A stretch of 64,000 bases of DNA from Subtercola vilae (GCF_004923255.1 NZ_QYRT01000005.1:62001-126000); one strand, 5' to 3'. Positions 8,796 through 17,990 are shown, counted from the first letter of the stretch. Notes: generated from the letters alone by a model not told the origin. Made by a program: numbers and translations.

Positions 8796-8835
8796 AAGGC
8801 CCGGCCTCAGACGCACTGCGCTGAGACCGGGCCTT
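8796..8835. terminator. Bidirectional hairpin terminator
   Basis: AAGGCCCGG-C-CTCAG (8796-8810) pairs with CTGAG-A-CCGGGCCTT (8821-8835) around a 10-nt loop, a 14-bp stem with one mismatch. It sits between the end of the monooxygenase gene on the plus strand and the end of the surface-protein pseudogene on the minus strand, so it can serve both. There is no long T-run, as is common in high-GC actinobacteria. Confidence 0.75.
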
Positions 8836-8850
8836 CACCTTCGATGCCGA

Positions 8851-9803
8851 CTACTCGATTGCGCCAGTTCGTCGGTGACGGCGGAGAACGAAACCAGCAA
8901 TTCCCGCCAGCAGCAGCAGTACGCCTGCCGACATCGGAACAATGACATCGTTGCCGGTCTCAGCGAGCGACGACGTCTTCGACGCCGCAACTGCGGTTGC
9001 TGTCGGGGCCGCGGCCACCACGGCAGGTGCTGCTGTCGGTGTTGCGGTTGGAGTCGGTGTCACGACGGCAACCGCAGGAACAGCGATGGTGGCATCGATA
9101 CTCGTGTACTCGCCCCACGCATCGGTGGCGTAGACCGTGAACGACGTCGTGCCGCCCGTCGTAGGGGTTCCCGTGATCGCGCCGGTAGTCGGGTCGAGCG
9201 TGAGCCCGTCAGGCAGAGATCCCGCAGCGACCGAGTAAGTCACCGCACCCTCCGCCGTTGCTCCCACGGTCGATGCATACGTCGTGCCGACGGTGCCGTC
9301 GGTCGTGTATGCCCCCGTGATGACGGGGCACTGGAACTTGCCTGAGTAGTGAAAATCGATACCCCAGCCGGTACCACTCGCAGTGCCCATTTCTACGGCG
9401 ATCATGTAGTCCGCTGTAGCCGTCGACCCCGTGGCGACGTCGCCGAGAGCATACGTCGGAAGCGCATCCGTGGGGCTGAGGCTGAACGGATCGCCGGGCT
9501 CGCTGAGCACGCCGTTGGACGCCACTGTCTTGTACGTCATCGGGCTGGCGCTGCCAGCTTGGGTCGCGTAGACCGAGTACCCGAGGTAGGTCGCATCGGC
9601 GCCGTCTTGTCCCGTGTTGTACGTCGCGCTGAGATCAGCGTTGATCAGAAACTGTTTGTTCGCTTCATCCCACTTCATGAACTCCCAGTCTGCCTGTGGC
9701 TGGGAAGCCGCGGCGCCGCAGACGCGGAGGATGGCAGAAACAATGCTCCTCCGATGGCCAGGCCGGCAACTGCGACTCCGGCGGTTGTGCGTTTGATTCT
9801 CAT
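8851..9803 (-). pseudogene. LAETG-anchored surface protein with Ig-like domain, frameshifted in the signal peptide
   Basis: The mature part has a He_PIG-type putative Ig domain (LPDGLTLDPTTGAITGTP) and a Thr/Ala/Pro-rich stalk. It ends with an LAETG sorting signal, a hydrophobic segment and a basic tail (RRHRR), so it was a sortase-anchored cell-wall protein. LAXTG is the motif associated with class E sortases. A good signal peptide (MRIKRTTAGVAVAGLAIGG) starts at ATG 9803, behind AGGGGA, but in a different frame. That frame reads past ASAAP into a stop, while the mature frame begins ASQPQADWEF. Restoring one missing base near 9700-9725 (GCGCCGCGG region) joins them. Either a genuine null mutation, a phase-variable switch or a sequence error. 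No sortase gene is in the window. Confidence 0.8.
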
Positions 9804-9916
9804 GTGCTCTTTTCCCCTGCAGGCGGATGTCCGATTTGGAATTCATCACGCCCTCACCTGAAGAGACACGGATTGACGCGTAGCGGAGGATCACAGTCGG
9901 CGGTGGCCCTGGTGCG

Positions 9917-10879
9917 TCATCCATCTACGGCGGCCACGTTGAGCGCCGCCCGGCTCCCGGTGCGTGAACCAGCAGGCACAACGACAACGGGGCACATCCC
10001 GTGCGAGGCGCATTCGGCGCTGACCGAACCGAGGAGAAGCCCGACGAATCCACCACGGCCGCGTGAGCCGACGACCACCATCGAGGCGTCCTTCGATCTT
10101 CTGATCAACTCCTCGGCAGGCTGCGACAGTGCTGCCTGCAGAGTGACAGCGACTCGCGGATGCGCGTCGATGAGGCTCTGAGTCTCAGAGACGAGGTCGC
10201 GGCGCACCTGCGCTGTCACGTCATCGAATGAGTGACCATGACCGAATTCGTCGCTGGACTCTCGGGGGATGCGGTCGATGCTCCACGTGCGAACGACCGT
10301 GACGGGTGCGCCGAGATCTTCTGCCGCGGCCAGCGCCCACGCCAGAGCGTCGTCGGCATTCGCTGAGCCGTCGTACCCGACCACCAGCGCACCGCCCCGC
10401 GCTGACAGCGGGTGCTCGGTCTGATCGGAGCCTACGCCTGCAGCGGTGTGGTCGGCGTGGATGACGATGGCCGGGCACTGCGAGTGGGCGGCGCACTGCG
10501 CGCTCACGGAGCCCAGGAGCAGGCCAGCGAAACCGCCGTGTCCTCGACTGCCGACGATGAGAGCATCGGCGGTGCGACTCTCGTCGAGGAGGTTCCGGGC
10601 GGCGGACCCTTCTCTCACGGCCTGCTCATACCAATCGGGAAGAACGTGCCCGAAGACCTCCTTGGAGGCCATCCGGAGCTGGAACTCTGCGTCCTTCTTC
10701 GGAGACCAGGTCACCGGCAGCGGGTTGTAGGAGATGGGGTAGCTCCATACTGACACTGCTCGAAGGCGCCCATGCCTCCTCTCTGCGTACTCTTTCGCGA
10801 ATGCGAGTGCAGCGACAGAAGATCGCGAGCCGTCGACACCGACGACGATGAGAGGGTGGGTGCGTCCGTTGATGTCCAT
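9917..10879 (-). CDS. Tandem-domain universal stress protein
   Basis: A 320-residue cytoplasmic protein with two UspA domains. Each ends in the ATP-binding pattern G-x2-G-x9-G-S: GSRGHGGFAGLLLGSVSA in the first half and GSRGRGGFVGLLLGSVSA in the second. Each starts with a VVG(V/Y)DGS-type strand (IVVGVDGSRSS, LVVGYDGSAN). ATG at 10879 (MDINGRTHPL) is preferred because an upstream reading start would overlap the catalase coding end. It lies 58 bp downstream of the catalase gene on the same strand, consistent with a shared oxidative or general stress response. Two-domain ATP-binding Usp proteins of this kind are expanded in actinobacteria. Confidence 0.88.
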   Translation of the reverse strand: MDINGRTHPLIVVGVDGSRSSVAALAFAKEYAERRHGRLRAVSVWSYPISYNPLPVTWSPKKDAEFQLRMASKEVFGHVLPDWYEQAVREGSAARNLLDESRTADALIVGSRGHGGFAGLLLGSVSAQCAAHSQCPAIVIHADHTAAGVGSDQTEHPLSARGGALVVGYDGSANADDALAWALAAAEDLGAPVTVVRTWSIDRIPRESSDEFGHGHSFDDVTAQVRRDLVSETQSLIDAHPRVAVTLQAALSQPAEELIRRSKDASMVVVGSRGRGGFVGLLLGSVSAECASHGMCPVVVVPAGSRTGSRAALNVAAVDG

Positions 10880-10937
10880 GCGTCCACTGTGCCCTTCCTG
10901 TGGATCGTCGAATAGAGTCAAAGGTCCCCACGACGCC

Positions 10938-12413
10938 TCACACTGCCGGTGCTGCGGCCCGAAGCCCGTCGGCGACCTTCTTGCCGAGTCCGGCATCCAC
11001 CAGGGTCCAGTACTCGATAACGCGTTGCTGCATCTCAGACGTCACACCATCGCTGGCGTGGCCGACGATGTTGGCAGCGAGGTGCTCCCGGTCGGTGTCG
11101 TCCATCACGTTCCGATAGAGCGACCCGGCCTGACCGAAGTCGTCGTCTTCGGAGTGCTTCTCGTAGGCGTAACGGCCGAGCTCACCCGACTCGACCCACC
11201 ACGTCAGATCGGCACCTCTCTGCGGATCAGCAACCGGGCCACCGAACGAGTTCGGGGCGTACACAGGCTGAGCGCCTGAGTGCTTGTAGGCCATGGCACC
11301 GTCTTTGCTGTAGGTGTGCACCTCGGCCTTCGGCGCGTTGATCGGGAGCTGCTGGTAGTTCGTGCCGATGCGGTGCAGATGCGTGTCGTGGTACGAGAAG
11401 ACCCGGCCCATGAGCATCCGGTCGGGGCTCAGCCCGACGCCGGGCACAAGGTTCGCGGGCGAGAAGCTCGACTGCTCGACCTCGGCGAAGAAGTTCTCCG
11501 GATTGCGGTCGAGCACCATCCGGCCCACCTGCACCGGCGGGTAGTCTTCGTGCGGCCACACCTTCGTGAGATCGAACGGGTTGAAGCGATATTTCGCCGC
11601 GTCGGCGAACGGCATCACCTGCATCTCGAGCCGCCATACCGGATGCTCACCCCGATCGATCGCGGCCCGGAGGTCGCGACGGTGGTAGTCGGGGTCGGTC
11701 GCTGTCATGGCCTTGGCATCGGCATCCGTGAAGTTCTCCGGGCCCTGCTCGGTCTTGAAGTGCCATTTCACCCAGAACTTCTCGCCAGCCGCATTGATCG
11801 TCGAGTAGGTGTGACTGCTGTAACCGTTCATTGTGCGAAGTGACTTCGGCGTACCGCGGTCGGACATCAGGATGGTCACCTGGTGCGCGCTCTCGGGCGA
11901 GAGGGTCCAGAAGTCCCACTGCATGTTGTTGTCGCGGAGCCCCGTGTCGGGGAGCCGCTTCTGCGAGCGGATGAAATCCTGGAACTTCGAGGGGTCGCGC
12001 ACGAAGAACACGGGCGTGTTGTTCCCGACCATGTCGAAGTTGCCCTCCTCGGTGTAGAACTTCAAAGCGAAGCCGCGCGGGTCACGCACCGTGTCGGCAT
12101 AGCCCTGCTCACCGGCGACGGTCGAGAACCGGGCGAACATCTCCGTGCGCTTCCCTACCTCGCCGAGGAACGCGGCTTTTGTGAACCACGACACATCGTC
12201 GGTGACCTCGAAATAACCATGGGCCCCAGTGCCCTTGGCGTGCACGACCCTCTCGGGTGTGCGTTCCCGGTTGAACTGCTGCATCTTCTGCACCACGTAC
12301 GCGTCGTGGAGCGCAATCGGGCCTGCGGGCCCAACGGTCAGCGAGTACTCATCGCTGGTGGCGGGGATTCCCGAATCCGTCGTGGTGGTGGGTGGCGTGG
12401 GCGCGTCAGTCAT
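10938..12413 (-). CDS. katA: Monofunctional haem catalase
   Basis: A 491-residue small-subunit (clade 3 type) catalase converting hydrogen peroxide to water and oxygen. The catalytic His is in VVHAKGTGAHGYFEV (about residue 57), the distal Asn in MVGNNTPVFFVRDP and the proximal haem-ligand Tyr in RVFSYHDTHLHRIGTNY. ATG at 12413 is preferred over the ATG two codons upstream, because GGAG then has a 6-nt spacing instead of abutting the start. A 14-bp perfect palindrome lies 23 bp before the start. The universal stress gene follows on the same strand. Confidence 0.95.
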   Translation of the reverse strand: MTDAPTPPTTTTDSGIPATSDEYSLTVGPAGPIALHDAYVVQKMQQFNRERTPERVVHAKGTGAHGYFEVTDDVSWFTKAAFLGEVGKRTEMFARFSTVAGEQGYADTVRDPRGFALKFYTEEGNFDMVGNNTPVFFVRDPSKFQDFIRSQKRLPDTGLRDNNMQWDFWTLSPESAHQVTILMSDRGTPKSLRTMNGYSSHTYSTINAAGEKFWVKWHFKTEQGPENFTDADAKAMTATDPDYHRRDLRAAIDRGEHPVWRLEMQVMPFADAAKYRFNPFDLTKVWPHEDYPPVQVGRMVLDRNPENFFAEVEQSSFSPANLVPGVGLSPDRMLMGRVFSYHDTHLHRIGTNYQQLPINAPKAEVHTYSKDGAMAYKHSGAQPVYAPNSFGGPVADPQRGADLTWWVESGELGRYAYEKHSEDDDFGQAGSLYRNVMDDTDREHLAANIVGHASDGVTSEMQQRVIEYWTLVDAGLGKKVADGLRAAAPAV

Positions 12414-12435
12414 GTGCATCTCCGATCAGAAGTAG

Positions 12436-12449
12436 ACAGCAGCTGCTGT
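12436..12449. promoter_or_regulatory. Perfect 14-bp palindrome in katA leader
   Basis: ACAGCAGCTGCTGT is perfectly symmetrical and lies 23 bp upstream of the catalase ATG. Its position between promoter region and ribosome site would suit a repressor. No regulator of the Fur/PerR type is encoded nearby, and the sequence does not match a box I recognise. Confidence 0.35.
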
Positions 12450-12560
12450 GTGTGGCCACGTTAGGCAGGCGGTCCTCGGGAAAGATAGGTCGGGCAGCCT
12501 ACCCTTGCCGCCCACTCCCAGCCCACACACAGCCGCGATGGACGTCCGATTCGGGGAATC

Positions 12561-12585
12561 GGGTCCGATTGGGTCCGATTGGGTC
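12561..12585. promoter_or_regulatory. Phased 10-bp direct repeats upstream of arginine cluster
   Basis: GGGTCCGATT occurs at 12561 and 12571 and is followed by a third partial copy GGGTC at 12581. The exact 10-bp period places copies on one face of the helix. It lies about 185 bp upstream of the permease start and is flanked by two short dyads, so it is a candidate activator-binding array for the arc genes. Confidence 0.4.
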
Positions 12586-12769
12586 AAGGCCACATCTGTC
12601 GCCGGATCGGATTGTTCGAATCCGTACACGTTCACTCTGCAGCCGGCTCACACAGCCGGGTTGACATCGTCGATCTGCTGATCCGTTTCCGGATGCGCTG
12701 CCGCGGACGGTGGTGGTTCCCGGGACTAAAGCCTCTATGCCGCTTGGCGCGACGCTGGATGATCGGGGC

Positions 12770-14227
12770 ATGAAGACAACAAAGGAGTCCCGCCCACCCC
12801 GGAAGCCTGCAACGCCGGGCAGTCTGGGCCTGCCAACCGCTTCGGCTCTCGTGATCGGCTCTGTGATCGGTACCGGCGTGTTCGGGATCCCCGCAGCGCT
12901 GGCCATGTTCGGACCAATCAGTTTGGTCGCATTCGCGTTGGTGACTGTCGGTGCGTTGGCACTTGCGGTGGTGTTCGGCCGGCTTGCCGCACGCATCCCC
13001 GGCTCCGGTGGCCCCTACTTGTACGCCCGGGACGCATTCGGTGACTTCGCCGGTTTCATCAACGGCTGGTCGTACTGGGTGACCGCGTGGGCTGGCAACG
13101 CCGCGATCGTCGTCGCGTTGACCGGATACGTCGAGGTGTTCGTCAACACCGACCACAACATCGGGTGGTCGATCGTGATCGCCACCATCGGTCTCTGGAT
13201 TCCCGTGCTGATCAACGTTGTCGGCATCAGAACCCTCGGCGCAGCACAAGTCATCTTCACTATCTTGAAGGTGGTGCCGCTCGTATTCATCGCACTCGTC
13301 GGCCTTTTCTTCATCAAGGCAGAAAACTTCGGAGCGTTCAATTCCTCCGGAACCGACGGTTGGAGCGCCATCGCCGGGGCAGGCGCCATCGCCCTGTTCG
13401 CGTACCTCGGAATCGAGACCGCCTCCGTGGCCGCCGGCCGTGTGCGTAACCCGAAGAAGAACATTGCCCGGGCGACCGTCTGGGGCACCGTCATCTGCGC
13501 GGTCATCTACATTCTGGGTACCTTCGCCGTTTTCGGTACCGTCAGCAACCAGGCGCTTCGAACATCCACGGCACCGTTCAGCGACGCCGCGAACGCGATG
13601 TTCGGCGGCGACCTCGGGGGCCAGATCATCGCTGTTGCAGCGATCGTGTCGGGCCTTGGTTGCCTGGTCGGTTGGACCTTCATCGTTGGTGAGATGCCGA
13701 ATGCCGCAGCGAAAGACGGTATGTTCCCCCGCGCCTTCGCTCGTGAACGTCGCGGGCTTCCGATCTTCGGCATCCTGGCCTCCACCATTCTCGCGACGCT
13801 GCTGACCGTTCTGGCCTACACGAACTTCTCCAACGTGTTCACGACCGTTCTGCTGCTGACCGTCTTCACCTCGGTCATCCCCTACATGTTTTCGGCCGCA
13901 GCCCAAGTGTTCTGGCTCGTCACCCACCGCCGGCAGACCTCCTGGCCGCACTTCGCGAAAGACGTCACGATAGCCGGGGTCGCTTTGGCATTCACCTTCT
14001 GGGCCCTCGCCGGAACAGGCGCTCAAGCCGCCTACTACGGGGTGTTCTGCTTCCTACTCGGTATTCCGCTTTACATCTGGCTTCGCGCGTCGAAGAAGAA
14101 CGGGTACGGCGCCGAAAGTCCCGCGCCCCTGTCCAGCACGCTCTCCGTCGGCGCGCCCAACGCCGCACCCGACGCCATCGCAAGCAACGCAGCGACGGAT
14201 GCACCGGAGTTGGAGCAAATCTCATGA
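12770..14227 (+). CDS. arcD: APC-family amino acid permease, probable arginine/ornithine antiporter
   Basis: A 485-residue inner-membrane protein with about 12 hydrophobic segments. The APC signature is in the first helix ([12 protein letters not shown], about residues 30-41) and [19 protein letters not shown] is in the loop after helix 6. The pattern resembles the AdiC/ArcD exchangers. It overlaps the arginine deiminase start (ATGA), which supports import of arginine in exchange for ornithine or citrulline. ATG at 12770 gives a normal short cytoplasmic N-terminus; GTG at 12710 or ATG at 12737 would add 20 or 11 residues, and no strong ribosome site decides the matter. With arcB broken, the exchanged product may be citrulline rather than ornithine. 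Confidence 0.8.
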   Translation: MKTTKESRPPRKPATPGSLGLPTASALVIGSVIGTGVFGIPAALAMFGPISLVAFALVTVGALALAVVFGRLAARIPGSGGPYLYARDAFGDFAGFINGWSYWVTAWAGNAAIVVALTGYVEVFVNTDHNIGWSIVIATIGLWIPVLINVVGIRTLGAAQVIFTILKVVPLVFIALVGLFFIKAENFGAFNSSGTDGWSAIAGAGAIALFAYLGIETASVAAGRVRNPKKNIARATVWGTVICAVIYILGTFAVFGTVSNQALRTSTAPFSDAANAMFGGDLGGQIIAVAAIVSGLGCLVGWTFIVGEMPNAAAKDGMFPRAFARERRGLPIFGILASTILATLLTVLAYTNFSNVFTTVLLLTVFTSVIPYMFSAAAQVFWLVTHRRQTSWPHFAKDVTIAGVALAFTFWALAGTGAQAAYYGVFCFLLGIPLYIWLRASKKNGYGAESPAPLSSTLSVGAPNAAPDAIASNAATDAPELEQIS

Positions 14228-15534
14228 CGACCCTCACTACCCCTGCACCCGCGCCGATCAGGATGGCCGCTCCGGCTGATCCAGCGAGCGTTCGTGGCTT
14301 GGGGGTCCACTCGGAGGTCGGACGGCTCCGTCAGGTCATCATCCACCGGCCGGGAACCGAGTTGAACCGGCTGACCCCCGAGAACCGCGAACAGCTCCTG
14401 TTCGACGATGTGCTCTGGCCGTCGCGCGCACGTTCCGAGCACGACGGTTTCGCCGATGCGCTCGCCTCACGCGGAATCGTGGTGCATCACTTCGACGACC
14501 TCTTCAGCCAGGCCCTGCACGTCGCCGAGGCACGCAACTTCGTGCTCGAACGGGTCTGCACGACAGATTCGTTCGGGCCCTCTTTCGCTCCCTACCTTCG
14601 CAGCTTCCTCGACGATCAAGAACCTCGCCGGCTTACCGGGATGCTGACCGGTGGTCTTCTCCCTGAAGACGTGCCGACACCACCCGGGTTGAGTCTGTAT
14701 TTCGACAGTCTTGACAAGGATGGCTTTCTGATTCCGCCTCTTCCGAACTCCTTGTTTCCCAGGGATAGTTCGGCGTGGATCTACGGCGGAGTGAACGTCA
14801 ACGTGATGGCGAAGCCGGCGCGGGTGCGTGAAACAGACCATGTGCGGGCTGTGTACTCGTTCCATCCGCTCTTCAGCGGTGACCCGTTCCTTCAGTACAA
14901 CATCGACGAGACGCGCACCCGATCGAGTATCGAAGGCGGCGACATCCATGTTCTCGGCAACGGGGCCGTACTGATCGGTATGGGAGAACGAACAACACCA
15001 ATGGCCGTCGAGCTACTCGCCTCAGCACTGTTCAAGGCCGGGCAGGCAACCTCGATCATTGCCGTCGAGTTACCGAAATCCCACGCGATGATGCACCTGG
15101 ACACGGTGATGACGATGATCGACATCGACACCTTCGTTCTCTATCCCAACCTCAGCCAGACGGATCTCCGTGGCCGAACAATCGCCCCGGCAGGTCTGCC
15201 CGGAGAGTCTTCCCTCATCGTCGGCCCCGAACAGGATCTGTTCGAGCTCATCGCCGAAGCCCTTGACGTGTCTGAGGTTCACGTACTGTCAGCAACGGAG
15301 GACACTCGTGCGGCGGAGCGGGAGCAATGGGACGACGCCAACAACTACCTTGCCGTCGAACCGGGTGTCGTCATCGGCTACGACCGGAACGTCACCACGA
15401 ACACGCTGCTGCGAAGGAATGGAATCGAAGTGATCACAGTCGCAGGCGGCGAACTCGGCCGGGGGCGAGGCGGTTCACGGTGCATGTCGTGCCCGATCCA
15501 GCGCGATCCTGCAGACCAGGAGGCGCGGTCATGA
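14224..15534 (+). CDS. arcA: Arginine deiminase
   Basis: A 436-residue guanidino-group hydrolase converting arginine to citrulline and ammonia. Visible active-site elements are [10 protein letters not shown] (substrate-binding Asp), [12 protein letters not shown] (the Glu-Gly-Gly-Asp motif), [12 protein letters not shown] (His) and the nucleophile Cys420 in GSRCMSCPI. Length is typical (about 410) with an N-terminal extension of ~25 residues. It overlaps the permease stop and the arcB remnant start by ATGA, so the cluster was translated as one coupled operon. Confidence 0.93.
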   Translation: MTTLTTPAPAPIRMAAPADPASVRGLGVHSEVGRLRQVIIHRPGTELNRLTPENREQLLFDDVLWPSRARSEHDGFADALASRGIVVHHFDDLFSQALHVAEARNFVLERVCTTDSFGPSFAPYLRSFLDDQEPRRLTGMLTGGLLPEDVPTPPGLSLYFDSLDKDGFLIPPLPNSLFPRDSSAWIYGGVNVNVMAKPARVRETDHVRAVYSFHPLFSGDPFLQYNIDETRTRSSIEGGDIHVLGNGAVLIGMGERTTPMAVELLASALFKAGQATSIIAVELPKSHAMMHLDTVMTMIDIDTFVLYPNLSQTDLRGRTIAPAGLPGESSLIVGPEQDLFELIAEALDVSEVHVLSATEDTRAAEREQWDDANNYLAVEPGVVIGYDRNVTTNTLLRRNGIEVITVAGGELGRGRGGSRCMSCPIQRDPADQEARS

Positions 15535-15777
15535 CGCAGACGGCAATACATGTTGCCGCGATCAGTCATCTGCTGAAAGGCACAGACCTGACCCGGGCGG
15601 CTTACGAACGACCGTTCGCAGCTGCTGCGCTGCTGAAGACCCAGAGGAAGACGGGCGCTCTACGGCCGCCGATCCCTGGCGTCTCGTGTCTACGACCAGG
15701 CAGAGAACAGGGTGCACGCCATCAAAGCGCTCATGCTCGCCTCTCTCCTGCCTGAAGATACGGACGGCAGACAGTGA
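15531..15777 (+). pseudogene. arcB: Ornithine carbamoyltransferase remnant (internal deletion)
   Basis: The reading frame from ATG 15531 begins like an ornithine carbamoyltransferase (HLLKGTDLTRAAYER, then LLKTQRKTGALRPPIPG), about the first 45 residues. Near 15675-15690 it jumps to the C-terminal end of the same family in another frame (RVYDQAENRVHAIKALMLAS), ending at TGA 15777. That stop overlaps the carbamate kinase GTG by GTGA, as an intact arcB would. An intact gene is ~1 kb; only ~247 bp remain, so roughly 750 bp including all catalytic motifs (STRTR, HPTQ, HCLP) are missing. In the N-terminal frame translation runs to TGA 15753-15755. This gene cannot make an active enzyme. Confidence 0.85.
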
Positions 15778-16676
15778 GACTCGTCGTCGCCCTGGGAGGC
15801 AATGCGCTTCTTCGCCGAGGCGAACCCCCAGAGGCGTTGACCCAAACCCGGCGCCTGGCGGCCGCCGCGCCAGCTTTTGTGCGCCTCGCAGCACAACACG
15901 AACTCCTCCTCATTCACGGAAACGGCCCGCAAGTGGGATTGCTCGCCGCCGAGAACGTGACAGATGAGGCCATCGCAACCCCTTACCCGCTCGGGGACAT
16001 GGTCGCTGAATCCCAGGGCCTGATCGGTCTCTGGCTGCAACGTGCCCTTTTCAACGCGAAGTCAACCAAACCCGTTGTCTCGCTCGTCTGCCAGACCGTC
16101 GTCGACGAAGCCGACCCGGCATGGCAGCATCCGACCAAACAAATCGGACCGAGTTACTCCGCGCACGACGCCCACACCCTGACGAAGCGACACGGCTGGA
16201 CGTTCGTGACCGACGAGGTGACCTGGCGACGCGTCGTGCCCTCCCCCGCACCCATCGACATCATCGAACAAGGCGTCATCGGAAACCTCCTCAGCGCCGG
16301 AATGATCGTGATCGGCGCCGGTGGCGGAGGCGTACCCGTCGTACGAACTCGCGGCCAGCTCATCGGGGTGAACGCAGTCATCGACAAGGACAGTGTCGCC
16401 GCCCTCCTTGCAATCACCCTCACAGCCGACCGCCTCATCATCCTCACCGATGTCAGCGCCGTGATGCGAGGGTACGGCACGCCGCAGCAACACCCCATTC
16501 TCGAAACCACAGCGGACGAGCTCGATGCCCAACACTTCAGCTCGGGCTCGATGGGACCAAAAGTGACCGCCGCTACCGCCTTCGTCCGAGAGACCGGTTG
16601 CCGCGCCGCAATCGGCAGCCTCGACGATGCAGAAGCGGTCGTCAACGGGCTCGCCGGCACACAGATCAGTCGGTGA
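15774..16676 (+). CDS. arcC: Carbamate kinase
   Basis: A 300-residue amino acid kinase family enzyme that makes ATP from carbamoyl phosphate and ADP in the arginine deiminase pathway. Family motifs are ALGGNALLRRG at the N-terminus, IHGNGPQVG, VIGAGGGGVPV, a NAVIDKD segment and LIILTDVSAV; SSGSMGPKVTAA near the end matches the conserved GSMxPK. The GTG start overlaps the arcB remnant stop. Without arcB, the local source of carbamoyl phosphate is gone, so function depends on an ornithine carbamoyltransferase elsewhere or on running in the synthetic direction. Confidence 0.93.
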   Translation: MRLVVALGGNALLRRGEPPEALTQTRRLAAAAPAFVRLAAQHELLLIHGNGPQVGLLAAENVTDEAIATPYPLGDMVAESQGLIGLWLQRALFNAKSTKPVVSLVCQTVVDEADPAWQHPTKQIGPSYSAHDAHTLTKRHGWTFVTDEVTWRRVVPSPAPIDIIEQGVIGNLLSAGMIVIGAGGGGVPVVRTRGQLIGVNAVIDKDSVAALLAITLTADRLIILTDVSAVMRGYGTPQQHPILETTADELDAQHFSSGSMGPKVTAATAFVRETGCRAAIGSLDDAEAVVNGLAGTQISR

Positions 16677-16790
16677 CACGAAGCAGCGCAGGTGAGGAAC
16701 ACTGTGCTCTTGCGATCATCGTGGTCACTTATCTGTTCGGTGGGACCTTCGACTCTGCTGGTGAGTAGCGCATCCGACACAGTGGTGTCC

Positions 16791-17990
16791 ATGGGAATAA
16801 GGCGACAGCGTGGTAAGAAGATCGTGCTCATCAGTGTGGCGTCGGTGATCGGCGGGTTGGGTGTCGTACTTCTCGTCGTTCTGACGGTCGGCGGCCTCTT
16901 CGTGCCGGCGAACTACCTCCAACCGTGGAGCAGAGAGTACGCAGGGCAGTTCGCTGATCCTCGGATGCAGGTTGCCGCGCAAGCGCTGCTGGCACCGAGC
17001 AGCCATAACATGCAGCCATGGACCATCCGGCTCGACCCGTCAGACCCCGACGTGCTCTACCTCTACGCCGACCCCTCCCGGCTGACGCCCGCCGTCGACC
17101 CGGAGGATCGCCAAACGATGCTCTCGCAGGGCACGTTCCTGTCATACCTGCGCGTCTCGGCCCTTCATCTCGGATACAGCAGCACCTTCGACCTGTTTCC
17201 GCAGGGGGCGTACGACGAAACAGACCTTGCCTCGAGCATGCGCGCCGTTCCCGTTGCGAAGATCACCTTGACGAAATCACTGTCGACAGAGTCGACCGAC
17301 TACGGTTCGCTTTTTCTGTCCGACACCAACCGAAGCCCGTACACCCCAGCTCCCGTGACAGCGAATCAGTCGGCTGAGCTCAGCCGCCTCGCCGCTAGCT
17401 CCGGGGCGGCCCTGACGATCTACGACAAGCCGAAAGATCTTGCGGCTTTCGCAGCGTTCGGCACCGAGGGGACTCTCATCGAGACGCAGTACGACGCAGC
17501 GACGAAAGAGTTCGACAGGTTGTTCTACGCAACCGAATCGGCCAAAAACGAGGAGAGATCGGGTTTCGCGGTCGAGGGGCAGGGAACCAGCGGATTCATG
17601 AAGTATCTAATTCAGGGCATGATCACGATCGATCCAGCACTGAACGACGATGCGACTGGCGCCAAGCGCTCAATCGACTCGACAGCCGCGGCCGTGGCAC
17701 ACACGCCGAACTACGCCCTCATCAGCACGGCAGGCAATACTCGCACGGAGCAGGTTTCGGCGGGCATCCTCTACGGCAATTTCTCGCTCCGTGCCCGCTC
17801 GCTCGGCCTCGTGATGCAGCCCCTCAGCCAAGTACTTCAGGAGTACCCGTCAATGGCCGCACCGTATGACGCTATCCGCGCCGAGTACGCACCCGACGGG
17901 CAGACGATCCAGATGATGGTGAGACTCGGCACCAGCACGACCGACTACCCACAGACCATGCGGCGAGACGTCAACAGTCTCCTTGGCTGA
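16791..17990 (+). CDS. Membrane-anchored nitroreductase-like (Acg-type) protein
   Basis: A 399-residue protein: one N-terminal membrane helix (VASVIGGLGVVLLVVLTVGG) followed by a large domain with the nitroreductase-superfamily segment LLAPSSHNMQPWTIRL and a later GNFSLRARSLGLVMQPLSQ. These resemble Acg-type FMN-binding nitroreductase relatives in mycobacteria. The helix and the lack of a cleavage site suggest an anchored extracytoplasmic domain, unusual for a flavin reductase. ATG at 16791 is chosen because the stretch before it, open from GTG 16692, is not protein-like; neither start has a strong ribosome site. It lies 114 bp after arcC on the same strand and may be transcribed with the arginine genes. 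Confidence 0.65.
   Translation: MGIRRQRGKKIVLISVASVIGGLGVVLLVVLTVGGLFVPANYLQPWSREYAGQFADPRMQVAAQALLAPSSHNMQPWTIRLDPSDPDVLYLYADPSRLTPAVDPEDRQTMLSQGTFLSYLRVSALHLGYSSTFDLFPQGAYDETDLASSMRAVPVAKITLTKSLSTESTDYGSLFLSDTNRSPYTPAPVTANQSAELSRLAASSGAALTIYDKPKDLAAFAAFGTEGTLIETQYDAATKEFDRLFYATESAKNEERSGFAVEGQGTSGFMKYLIQGMITIDPALNDDATGAKRSIDSTAAAVAHTPNYALISTAGNTRTEQVSAGILYGNFSLRARSLGLVMQPLSQVLQEYPSMAAPYDAIRAEYAPDGQTIQMMVRLGTSTTDYPQTMRRDVNSLLG

Larger units (their letters stand above)
12414..12769. other. 356-bp divergent intergenic region between catalase and arginine cluster
   Basis: This gap carries the upstream regions of both katA (minus) and the arginine cluster (plus). It holds a palindrome near katA (12436-12449) and a helically phased 10-bp repeat (12561-12585). 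Two small dyads are also present: CGATTC-GGG-GAATCG around 12547-12561 and GGATT-GTTCG-AATCC around 12608-12622. No credible gene is present. In-frame GTG/ATG codons at 12710 and 12737 are possible alternative starts of the permease. Confidence 0.6.

Noticed and set aside
9700-9725. Programmed frameshift in the LAETG protein
   Set aside because: No slippery heptamer, stem or Shine-Dalgarno-like stimulator is evident; a plain mutation or sequence error is simpler.
12485-12500. TAGG...CCTA near katA as an IdeR/DtxR iron box
   Set aside because: The half sites are separated by 8 rather than the required 9 nt and the flanks do not match the consensus.
16692-16790. A 33-residue N-terminal extension of the nitroreductase-like protein
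   Set aside because: The residues are not conserved-looking and the membrane helix then starts too far in; ATG 16791 is simpler.
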